Below are positions 9,014-15,921 of a stretch of 64,000 nucleotides of DNA, piece by piece. The translations under genes and the position numbers were made by a program. How positions within the stretch are numbered: the stretch's first letter is position 1; the number at the start of each line of letters is the position of its first letter. Under the pieces are notes generated by a model. The model saw only the letters and a program-made list of their open reading frames with translations, did no database searches and had not been told where the DNA came from. The stretch is from Muribaculaceae bacterium (GTDB lineage Bacteria > Bacteroidota > Bacteroidia > Bacteroidales > Muribaculaceae): contig VSPE01000006.1 of assembly GCA_009775225.1 (NCBI GenBank), positions 13,640 through 77,639 on the forward strand. Reading direction: 5' to 3'.

Positions 9014-10108
9014 TCACACCTCGATGCCGAAATAGTCGCAATAGCGGTTGTAGAGATGTCCGGCCTGGCGATATGCCGACTGCGGGCTCATGAAGTGACT
9101 GAACTCGAAGGTGATAGCCTTGTCGTAGCCGGCACGGCGTGCAGCCTCGAGCTTGAGGCGAAGCTTTTCGAACTTAATCGGGAAGAACTTGATAGGCATA
9201 TCGCGGTCGAACGACTCGGCATTTGTCCAGCACTGCATGCCATAGCGGTCGGCCATGCGCTTGTTCACTTCGAAGAAAGCATCCAGCTCGTCATAGTCGA
9301 TATGTCCATCCTGGAAGGCGCAGGCATCCACCACATCGTGTATGCCATCGAAGATTTCGCTCCACTCGCGTTCGTGCTCCTCCACACTCACCGCCTCTTC
9401 CTTGGTAAGTGCAGAGCCGGCAGCGGCGACAGCTTTCTTGCCGTCTATCCACGGGGAGATAAAGGTAGGAAGGCCACCCGACACATCCTTGCACTGCTTT
9501 CCCATTGCATGGAAAGAGTCGATAGCGCCTTTGGTCGCGCGGCTAATTTCGCCGCTGATATACCAGCCGCCGAAGCTCGGGTGTTTGCTGCCATAGCGCT
9601 CCCACACCTCGTCGATTACATACTTGTTGTCCTCTACCTCCCAGCTCATGTCGCCGGTATCCCAGTAGCGGCCGGAGTCATAGAGGCCGAACCAGAACTT
9701 CATGCCGTGCTTGTCGGCAAGACGCATATACATATCCAGCAGGTCGGTGTGCGGCATATAGCAGCCGCGTTTGCGGGTAAGATACTCCGACGGATAAGTG
9801 ATAAACTTCCGATAGCCGGAGCGTATCATTATCACGGTATCGATACCCATGCGCTTCATGTGGGAGAAATCGGCATCCCACTCGGCCTCGCCCCAGTTCT
9901 GGTGCGGAATGTCGTGCGATATTTCGTCGAGGAAGGTGCCGGTGACAGGCAATCCGGCGCCGCGAGGCGTCACTGTCGGCGTTGCCGCAGCTTCGGCAGC
10001 CTCGGCACGCTCGCCGCAGGAAGTGGCCAGCGAGCCCAAAGCCCCCGGCACAGCCAGAGCCGATGCTCCGATTGCCATTTTTTTAAGGAAACTTCGTCTG
10101 TCTTCCAT
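9014..10108 (-). CDS. DUF4434-type (beta/alpha)8 protein with Tat signal and lipobox
   Basis: A 364-residue exported protein. The N-terminus has a twin-arginine motif RRSFLKK (residues 4-10), a hydrophobic stretch, and a lipobox-like LATSC with Cys31, so it looks like a Tat-exported lipoprotein. A low-complexity Ala/Glu linker follows, then from about residue 55 a TIM-barrel-like domain (GTFLDEISHDIPHQNWG, MKRMGIDTVIMIRSGY, GMKFWFGLYDSG, FGGWYISGEIS). This fits the DUF4434 family of glycosidase-like barrels, for which I know no established substrate. It is translated 13 bp after the FAD oxidoreductase and 25 bp before the sugar porter, which suggests periplasmic glycan or glycoside processing. 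Acidic residues in YISGEIS and DACAFQDG are possible catalytic candidates, by inference only. Confidence 0.8.
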   Translation of the reverse strand: MEDRRSFLKKMAIGASALAVPGALGSLATSCGERAEAAEAAATPTVTPRGAGLPVTGTFLDEISHDIPHQNWGEAEWDADFSHMKRMGIDTVIMIRSGYRKFITYPSEYLTRKRGCYMPHTDLLDMYMRLADKHGMKFWFGLYDSGRYWDTGDMSWEVEDNKYVIDEVWERYGSKHPSFGGWYISGEISRATKGAIDSFHAMGKQCKDVSGGLPTFISPWIDGKKAVAAAGSALTKEEAVSVEEHEREWSEIFDGIHDVVDACAFQDGHIDYDELDAFFEVNKRMADRYGMQCWTNAESFDRDMPIKFFPIKFEKLRLKLEAARRAGYDKAITFEFSHFMSPQSAYRQAGHLYNRYCDYFGIEV

Positions 10109-10121
10109 TTTCTAAATATTG

Positions 10122-11954
10122 TCAGTTGCTTAAGATAATATTTCCATTGTAATCCACCGGGATGTCGAAGGGACGCAGGCACGAATCGACAAGCTCGGCA
10201 TACTCAAGCCGCGAGATTGTGCGGGCCTTTGCGACCGACCCGGGCACTTCCGCACCAAGCTCCCGCAGAGCTTTGGCAAGCACTTTTCCCTTTACGGGGG
10301 CAGAGCCTGTATTTCGCGGCTCCTTTCCATAGTAGCGGTAGAGAAGAGCAAGCACGTCGGCGGTAACGGGCGAATCAGGATACACATGTGTTGTGCCTGT
10401 CCAACCTTCAGCTTTACCTTCGCCTCTCAGCAGTCCGCACACTCCCATACGCTGCACAGCCTCGAAGCCGCGTTCGCCGGGCCTGAGCTCGCAGAAGGGG
10501 AGCAGATAGCCGCCCGAAGCAAGCAATGCTTCCTGCACTTCCCTTACGGGAACCTCGCGCGGAGTTATTCCCGAGGCTGCGGCAATAGCGGCGATAGTGC
10601 CTGCAGCCTGCCCTATCTGCATCACCACGGGCTGAAGGCGAGTGGTGCCGTTTACGATATTGCTCACCGAGACAGCCTTCTCGGCCACTATCACATCGTC
10701 GGTGTCGTCGGGGATGAGAGTACCGGCAGGCAGCCCCCAGGAGGGGACGGGGTAGCAATAGAGGTCGGGGAGCGGCTCAGAGCCATCGTAGCGGGTGTGG
10801 TGCTGGTCGACAGGATAGTCACCCACAGCCACGGCGGTTCGGTAGAGAGGCAGCTCCTGCGCATAGGGAGCTGTTATATAAGGCAAGGTAAAGCGCACCA
10901 CACCTTTTGTGCGGCGCCCCTCGCGATAGTAAGGCATAAGAGGAAGGCCGTCTGGGGTAGGATACACACCACGGGCTATACGCAGCGTATCCATGCCCAA
11001 TTCCTTGTGCATGAAATAGAGAAACCTGAGAGTGCGGGCTTTTGCCTTGTTTAACTCGCGTTTACGTCGTCCGTCGGCAAGTGACGCCATGTCGGCATAG
11101 TAGTCATTGCCGCATATAGGCCAGTTTATCATATACTTTCTACCTGGCAGACGTCCATAGGAAAGCATCTGTGCCGGCGACCAGCGTTTCTTCGGGTCGG
11201 GAGGCTCGGGGCAGAGCGCGTTTATTGCCGAACAGGCAAATTCGGCCGGGTCATAGCCCGGAGGCTCGTCCATAGCCACGGGCGACGGAGCGGCTTCGAG
11301 CACCGCCACATAGGTAAGGTCCTGAACAATACCGTTGGCAGCGGCGGGAGCCACATCTTCGCCAACGAGTGCGCCGCACTCCATACCGGTGTCGCAGGCA
11401 ATACCGAGGCGCGCCACTATGTCGCCGAGTTCGGTACAGTCGATAATGACCGATGCCTCTACCGTCTGATATTGATGCCGTGCGCGCTTGAAACGTACGC
11501 GCCACAGGCGCTGCGCATCGTGGTCAAGCTCCACTATCTCACGATAGCGGACACGTGTGATGCGCGGTTCCGCGTCAATCATGGCACAGAGAATGTTCTG
11601 CCCCACCTGCGGTTCGAACATTATGTTGCTCACCCAGCCGGTGCGCAGAGCATTCATACCACCATAGTGCATGCTGAGCGAGTCTACAAACTCGGCCCAG
11701 ATGCCACCCCGCAGATTATAGTTGCCGTCGGCTGCGCTTACGCCTGCCGAAGTGAGCATTCCGCCCACCCATGGCAATTCGTCGGCCAACACAACCGACC
11801 GCCCCATCCGGGCCGCCTGCAACGATGCGGCGACTCCGGATGTACCTGCGCCGATAACCAACACGTCGACCTTACGCACACCAGCGGCGCACTGCCACAT
11901 TATGGCAGCCAGCAGAAGTATTGTAAGACAAAATCGTTTCACGGTCAGCGACAA
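10122..11954 (-). CDS. Exported FAD-dependent oxidoreductase (FAD_oxidored family)
   Basis: A 610-residue protein with a signal peptide (1-24, ending CAAG) directly followed by a Rossmann dinucleotide-binding motif VLVIGAGTSGVAASLQAARMG, then an acidic-turn region VVLADELPWVGGMLTSAG. This is the FAD_oxidored architecture found in many Bacteroidetes polysaccharide loci, sometimes misnamed xanthan lyase. The central part keeps family-like segments such as IDCTELGDIVARLGI and YPVDQHHTRYDG. A periplasmic flavoenzyme next to a DUF4434 barrel, a sugar porter and an epimerase suggests oxidation of a sugar or glycoside before uptake; the substrate is unknown. It is preceded by the ROK regulator gene (78-bp gap) and followed 13 bp later by the DUF4434 gene. 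Confidence 0.85.
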   Translation of the reverse strand: MSLTVKRFCLTILLLAAIMWQCAAGVRKVDVLVIGAGTSGVAASLQAARMGRSVVLADELPWVGGMLTSAGVSAADGNYNLRGGIWAEFVDSLSMHYGGMNALRTGWVSNIMFEPQVGQNILCAMIDAEPRITRVRYREIVELDHDAQRLWRVRFKRARHQYQTVEASVIIDCTELGDIVARLGIACDTGMECGALVGEDVAPAAANGIVQDLTYVAVLEAAPSPVAMDEPPGYDPAEFACSAINALCPEPPDPKKRWSPAQMLSYGRLPGRKYMINWPICGNDYYADMASLADGRRKRELNKAKARTLRFLYFMHKELGMDTLRIARGVYPTPDGLPLMPYYREGRRTKGVVRFTLPYITAPYAQELPLYRTAVAVGDYPVDQHHTRYDGSEPLPDLYCYPVPSWGLPAGTLIPDDTDDVIVAEKAVSVSNIVNGTTRLQPVVMQIGQAAGTIAAIAAASGITPREVPVREVQEALLASGGYLLPFCELRPGERGFEAVQRMGVCGLLRGEGKAEGWTGTTHVYPDSPVTADVLALLYRYYGKEPRNTGSAPVKGKVLAKALRELGAEVPGSVAKARTISRLEYAELVDSCLRPFDIPVDYNGNIILSN

Positions 11955-12032
11955 GGGATAGATAATTGTGAATTAAAGCGGGGTATCGTCCTTTTTTACC
12001 TGAAATTTACCTTATTATATTTATGAGTTGGA

Positions 12033-13247
12033 TTATTCAAGAATATCTTCAAAGGCACGGCTGCGTGCTATCACACAGGCTCCGAGCACGCCTGCGTCAT
12101 GGCCGAGATGCGAGAGTACTATCTTGGTATCCTTATTCACCAGATTGAGCGAATAGCGGCGCATGGCTACCCTGATAGGCTGGAGCAGGTAGTCGCCGGT
12201 TTCGGCAAGAACACCGCCTATAATCACCTTTTCGGGGTTGAAGATGTTGATAAGTCCTGCGAGCCACCGTCCGAGTTCCCCTCCGACTTCCTCGATAAGC
12301 TCGAGACAGAGAATATCCTCGCGCTTCACGGCATCGAGAATATCGTCGAGAGTAATATCGCCGTTGGCACGGTAAGTGTCGGCAATAATCGAGTTCTCGC
12401 CTTCGTCGAGGCGCCTGCACAGCTTACGGTGGAGAGCCGAGCCGGAAGCCTCTGTTTCGAGACATCCCTTCTTTCCGCAGTGGCATATCACCTCATTGTT
12501 ATATGTGACCATGTGGCCGAACTCACCGGCAAAACCGGATTTGCCGGAGTAGATTTTTCCGTCCAGAATAATGCCTATGCCTATACCCCAGCTCACATTT
12601 ACAAAGAGCACATTGCGGTCGTCGCGGTGGTTCCCGCAACGGAACTCACCGAAGGCCATCGCGCGGGTGTCGTTGTCGATGCAGGTGCGCACACCCACCT
12701 TCTGAGTGATAACATCGCTCAGCGGACGTTCCTCAAAGTTGAAGAGGCTGTAGCTGTAGCCGCTCTTTGGGTTGACACGACCCGAGATATTGACATTGAC
12801 ATTCATTATGTCGGAAGTCTTCACGGGTGCGGACGCCAGAAAATCGCGCATAATTCCGCACAGTTCGTCGAGACTCTCGGGAGTATCGGCCACGACATAG
12901 GGCATATTGTCGGCTTTTGACACCACATTGCCGCAAAGGTCTATCACGGCCATGCTCACACTGTTGCTTTTGATGTCGACACCGCCGAAGTAGCATGCCT
13001 TGGGGTTAAGTCCGTAGAGTGCCGGATGACGTCCGCCACTGATTTCGAGCTTTCCCTGTTCCTTGATAATATCAAGTGTGGCCATCTCCTCCAGAAACTT
13101 GTTCACGGTAGGCACGCTGAGATTTAGCTCCTTTGCAAGATTTGCTATTGTGTCGTATCCGTTATTGAGATAATGGAAGATTATACGCTTAGCCATAAGG
13201 GCATTTTTACTCCCTTTCTCAATGCGGGTTATAAGAGGCATTTCCAT
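12033..13247 (-). CDS. ROK-family transcriptional regulator (NagC/XylR type)
   Basis: A 404-residue ROK protein with an N-terminal winged helix-turn-helix (about residues 15-70; ANLAKELNLSVPTVNKFLEEM) and a C-terminal ROK domain. The sugar-kinase-like ATPase segment VDIKSNSVSMAVIDL and the ROK zinc signature CHCGKKGCLE are present, together with the preceding GEFGHM. The HTH marks it as a regulator rather than a free sugar kinase, though some ROK proteins retain kinase activity. It is the first gene of the leftward FAD/DUF4434/porter/epimerase unit and has its own strong promoter about 90 bp upstream. Repeated ATTTGCAAAT-like palindromes around that promoter are candidate operators. It likely senses the transported sugar or a derivative. 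Confidence 0.9.
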   Translation of the reverse strand: MEMPLITRIEKGSKNALMAKRIIFHYLNNGYDTIANLAKELNLSVPTVNKFLEEMATLDIIKEQGKLEISGGRHPALYGLNPKACYFGGVDIKSNSVSMAVIDLCGNVVSKADNMPYVVADTPESLDELCGIMRDFLASAPVKTSDIMNVNVNISGRVNPKSGYSYSLFNFEERPLSDVITQKVGVRTCIDNDTRAMAFGEFRCGNHRDDRNVLFVNVSWGIGIGIILDGKIYSGKSGFAGEFGHMVTYNNEVICHCGKKGCLETEASGSALHRKLCRRLDEGENSIIADTYRANGDITLDDILDAVKREDILCLELIEEVGGELGRWLAGLINIFNPEKVIIGGVLAETGDYLLQPIRVAMRRYSLNLVNKDTKIVLSHLGHDAGVLGACVIARSRAFEDILE

Positions 13248-13337
13248 GGCAAAAAGTATTGGCAGACGAAGGGCGTCATAGCAACAGCAGAGGCAGAAGC
13301 CACCCCGTCCGGGGGTGATTGATTAAACAAGGTGATG

Positions 13338-13369
13338 CAAAGTTAAAAACTATTCCCGACATTTGCAAA
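13338..13369 (-). promoter_or_regulatory. Bacteroidetes-type promoter of the ROK regulator
   Basis: Read on the minus strand, TTTG (13366-13369) and TAACTTTG (13338-13345) are separated by exactly 20 bp, a full match to TTTG-N19-21-TAnnTTTG. The start codon lies about 90 bp further on, leaving a leader of roughly 85 nt. Confidence 0.8.
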
Positions 13370-13478
13370 CTTTTTAATAAAAATCGAAGTTCTTGCAAAT
13401 ATTTTTACAAAATCAACACCCAATAAGGCCTTACAAGGCAATCCAAGGCTATATTACTCAAAAAAAATATTTGCAAAT
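13361..13478. repeat. Three ATTTGCAAAT-like palindromes in a divergent promoter region
   Basis: Near-identical sites occur at 13361-13369 (ATTTGCAAA), 13392-13400 (CTTGCAAAT) and 13469-13478 (ATTTGCAAAT, perfect palindrome). The first and third contain the -33 boxes of the leftward and rightward promoters. The first two are centred 30 bp apart, close to three helical turns. They are candidate operators for the adjacent ROK regulator. The -33 consensus itself explains half of two of the sites, so this is tentative. Confidence 0.4.
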
Positions 13479-13501
13479 TAGGAAGGGGTATAGTAATTTT
13501 G
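13470..13501 (+). promoter_or_regulatory. Bacteroidetes-type promoter of the ArnT-like gene
   Basis: TTTG (13470-13473), a 20-bp spacer, and TAATTTTG (13494-13501) form a full consensus promoter. Transcription should start about 7 bp downstream, which places an ATG at 13506 at or before the transcript start and favours the ATG at 13530. Confidence 0.8.
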
Positions 13502-13529
13502 CCCTATGTTACGACGCGACGAAACTCAC

Positions 13530-15107
13530 ATGCCCGGAGCACAATGGATTGTGCTTATCGCTTTGGCCATTATGCTTCTGCCCTGGCTCGGACTCACTCT
13601 GTTTTACTCAAAAGGAGAGCCACGCGAGGCTATTGTAGCCATGTCAATGCTACAGAGCGGCGACTGGATACTGCCTCTGAGCTACGGACAGGATATGCCC
13701 TACAAACCGCCTTTCATGGCATGGATAATAGCAGCGCTGGCATGGCTTCTGAACGGCGGCGTGGTAAACGAGTATATATCGCGCCTTCCTTCGGCTCTCG
13801 CGGCACTCGCCATGGCTATGGGCGGCTTCGCATGGGCACGGCGCGCCAACGGCACACGCTTCGCCATGATTTTCGCGCTTGTCACGGCATGCTCTTTCGA
13901 GGTATTCCGCGCCTCGGTAGCCTGCCGCGTCGACATGGTGCTCACCGCATGTATGGTGGGTGCCGTATATATAATGTATAACATACGCGAATACAGCCCG
14001 AAGCGCAAAGGCCTCCTGTACCTCGCCGTGATAGTACTGCTCACTTGCGCCACACTCACAAAAGGCCCTGTCGGAGCACTTCTGCCCTGCTTCGCTATCG
14101 GCGTATTCAGACTGCTGCGCGGCGACGCCTTCTTCCCGACCCTGTTCAAGATGCTCGGGCTGGCAGTTCTGTCTATCGCACTCACTTCGTGGTGGTACAT
14201 ACTGGCATGGCAGCGCGGAGGCGACGACTTCTACCACCTTATGTACGAAGAGAATATCGACAGACTTCTCGGTAAAATGTCGTATGAGAGCCATGTCAAA
14301 CCTTTCTGGTACAACTTTGTTACACTCATAGCCGGCCTGCTGCCGTGGACGCTTCTGCTGATGGCCTCGTGCTTCTCGCTTCGCAAGGCACGTCTTTCGG
14401 CACTCCGCAGCCCTGGCATGCTCAGCGCAGTCACAGCCGTAATCACAATAGGCTTCTACTGCATCCCGGCCAGCAAGCGTTCGGTATACCTTCTGCCGGC
14501 ATATCCCTTTATATGCTACGGCATAACGTGCATACTGAACGGAAAGACCCCCTTGCGCCCCATACGCTTCTTTGCGTGGCTCATGGCTGTGCTCGCCATT
14601 GCGGCGCCGCTTGCCATTGTGGCACTTCGGATATGGCCGCAAAGCGGACTCACCCTCGCCTCCGTGCCTTGGTGGGGCTACATAGTGCTGATGCTCCCGC
14701 TCGCCACAGGCGTAGCATGGTTCTGTAACCGCCATTCGCCTGTCGGACACATCCTGGTGGCAGTGTGGACGCTGCTCACGGCATACATGGCAGTAGGCAT
14801 GCCGGCAGTACTCAACCCCAAGAGCGACTACAGAGCCATACCCACACTCACTGCCGACCCTGAGGCCGAGATAATATCCGCCAACTCTATATACGGCGAT
14901 TACAGATATTACTCACTCAACTACTACCTCGGCGACCGCATCCGCTCAGTATCGCCTGCCGAGGCCGCCGCATATCCGCAGGGAACTCTCCTGCTCTGCC
15001 CCTCCAACGCCGACACCGCAGGACTGGCTCCATACTACCGCTTCGAGCCGCTGCTCGACCGCACTGCCGACCACCGCGACCCCGTGGTACTCGGCACAAG
15101 AAAATAG
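13530..15107 (+). CDS. GT39/ArnT-like polyprenyl-phosphate-dependent glycosyltransferase
   Basis: An integral membrane glycosyltransferase of about 525 residues, PMT/ArnT type, that would transfer a sugar from a polyprenyl-phosphate donor to lipid A, a glycan or protein at the periplasmic face. Near the N-terminus the first periplasmic loop has the family's acidic/basic motif (YSKGEPREAIVAMSML) and the following YKPPFMAW, as in ArnT. About ten to twelve hydrophobic helices follow, then a short hydrophilic C-terminal domain. I place the start at 13530 (MPGAQWIVL) because the promoter's -7 box ends at 13501; an in-frame ATG at 13506 would add eight residues. Ferritin follows after 46 bp. The sugar donor and acceptor are not identifiable. 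Confidence 0.88.
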   Translation: MPGAQWIVLIALAIMLLPWLGLTLFYSKGEPREAIVAMSMLQSGDWILPLSYGQDMPYKPPFMAWIIAALAWLLNGGVVNEYISRLPSALAALAMAMGGFAWARRANGTRFAMIFALVTACSFEVFRASVACRVDMVLTACMVGAVYIMYNIREYSPKRKGLLYLAVIVLLTCATLTKGPVGALLPCFAIGVFRLLRGDAFFPTLFKMLGLAVLSIALTSWWYILAWQRGGDDFYHLMYEENIDRLLGKMSYESHVKPFWYNFVTLIAGLLPWTLLLMASCFSLRKARLSALRSPGMLSAVTAVITIGFYCIPASKRSVYLLPAYPFICYGITCILNGKTPLRPIRFFAWLMAVLAIAAPLAIVALRIWPQSGLTLASVPWWGYIVLMLPLATGVAWFCNRHSPVGHILVAVWTLLTAYMAVGMPAVLNPKSDYRAIPTLTADPEAEIISANSIYGDYRYYSLNYYLGDRIRSVSPAEAAAYPQGTLLLCPSNADTAGLAPYYRFEPLLDRTADHRDPVVLGTRK

Positions 15108-15153
15108 AAAAAAAGCGACTCCCTTCTCCACAAACCATAAATTCATAAAAAAA

Positions 15154-15675
15154 ATGATTAGTCCGAAAATTCAAGACGCTATCAACGCTCAAATTAACGC
15201 CGAATTCTGGTCGGCATACCTCTACCTGGCAATGGGCATGCACTTTGAAGCCGAAGGCCGTACAGGCATTGCCAACTGGTTCCGCATCCAGTTCAAGGAA
15301 GAGCAGGCCCATGCCGAAATCTTCATCAACTACCTGCTGTCGCGCGGCGGCCGCGTGGTGCTCAAGCCTATTGCGGATGTTCCCGAATCATGGGCTTCGC
15401 CTCTTGCCGCATTTGAAGACACCCTCGCTCACGAAGAGAAGGTGACCGCCCTCATCAACAATCTCTACGCCCTCGCCGAAAGCGAACACGACTATGCCAC
15501 ACGCGGCAAGCTCGACTGGTTTATATCCGAGCAGGTGGAAGAGGAAGAAACTGCCAACCAGCTCGTAGAGCGTCTCCGCCTTATCGGCAACGACAACCTC
15601 GCCCTTTATATGCTCGACCAGGAACTCGCTACACGCGTGTACAACGTCCCCTCACCTCTGGCCGCAAAGGCATAA
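15154..15675 (+). CDS. ftnA: Ferritin
   Basis: A 173-residue non-haem ferritin, a cytoplasmic iron store that oxidises Fe(II) and mineralises it inside a 24-mer cage. All expected ferroxidase-centre residues are in place: Glu17, Glu50 and His53 (FKEEQAHAE), Glu94 (LAHEEKV), Gln127 and Glu130 (ISEQVEEEE). Length matches bacterial FtnA. It starts 46 bp after the glycosyltransferase gene and has a purine-rich leader. It is followed by a very long hairpin that ends the transcript. No Fur-type site was sought in detail. Confidence 0.97.
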   Translation: MISPKIQDAINAQINAEFWSAYLYLAMGMHFEAEGRTGIANWFRIQFKEEQAHAEIFINYLLSRGGRVVLKPIADVPESWASPLAAFEDTLAHEEKVTALINNLYALAESEHDYATRGKLDWFISEQVEEEETANQLVERLRLIGNDNLALYMLDQELATRVYNVPSPLAAKA

Positions 15676-15721
15676 TGCAAGCAGCATAGCTGCCATAGGC
15701 AAGTACTCCTACTCTTTACAC

Positions 15722-15781
15722 CAAGTTCCATTATGAGCGAGATAAACCACGCGGATATTATCTCGCTCATAATGGAGCTTG
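15722..15781 (+). terminator. Long hairpin terminator after ferritin
   Basis: A 19-bp perfect inverted repeat (15727-15745 with 15758-15776, arms TCCATTATGAGCGAGATAA and its complement) extends to 24 bp with one G-U pair. The loop is 12 nt. A T-rich run (TTACTTTTTTTGCTTTT) follows. It lies between ferritin and the next promoter, and the stem is unusually long. Confidence 0.75.
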
Positions 15782-15861
15782 AATTACTTTTTTTGCTTTT
15801 CCTATGCCAGCACGAAGCTACGCAGCTTAAGGGCGTCCGGGCAAAAGTCGCCAGCTCTGCG

Positions 15862-15895
15862 TTTGCACTTTTTTCGCGAATAATTGTTACCTTTG
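15862..15895 (+). promoter_or_regulatory. Bacteroidetes-type promoter of the dipeptidyl peptidase operon
   Basis: TTTG at 15862-15865 and TACCTTTG at 15888-15895 are separated by 22 bp. The true start codon is at 15922. This shows that an in-frame ATG inside the ferritin terminator (15733) is not used. Confidence 0.75.
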
Positions 15896-15921
15896 CAGTG
15901 CAACTGACAGAAATACTTGAA

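Noticed and set aside
13506..13529. Start of the ArnT-like protein at 13506
   Set aside because: It lies only 4 bp after the -7 promoter box, at or before the expected transcript start.
13650..14750. 366-codon open frame opposite the ArnT-like gene
   Set aside because: The translation is charged and Cys/His-rich with no fold signature; the plus-strand frame has clear GT39 motifs.
15733..15921. N-terminal extension of DPP IV by 63 codons
   Set aside because: It would start inside the ferritin terminator and before a consensus promoter; the downstream ATG gives a proper signal peptide.
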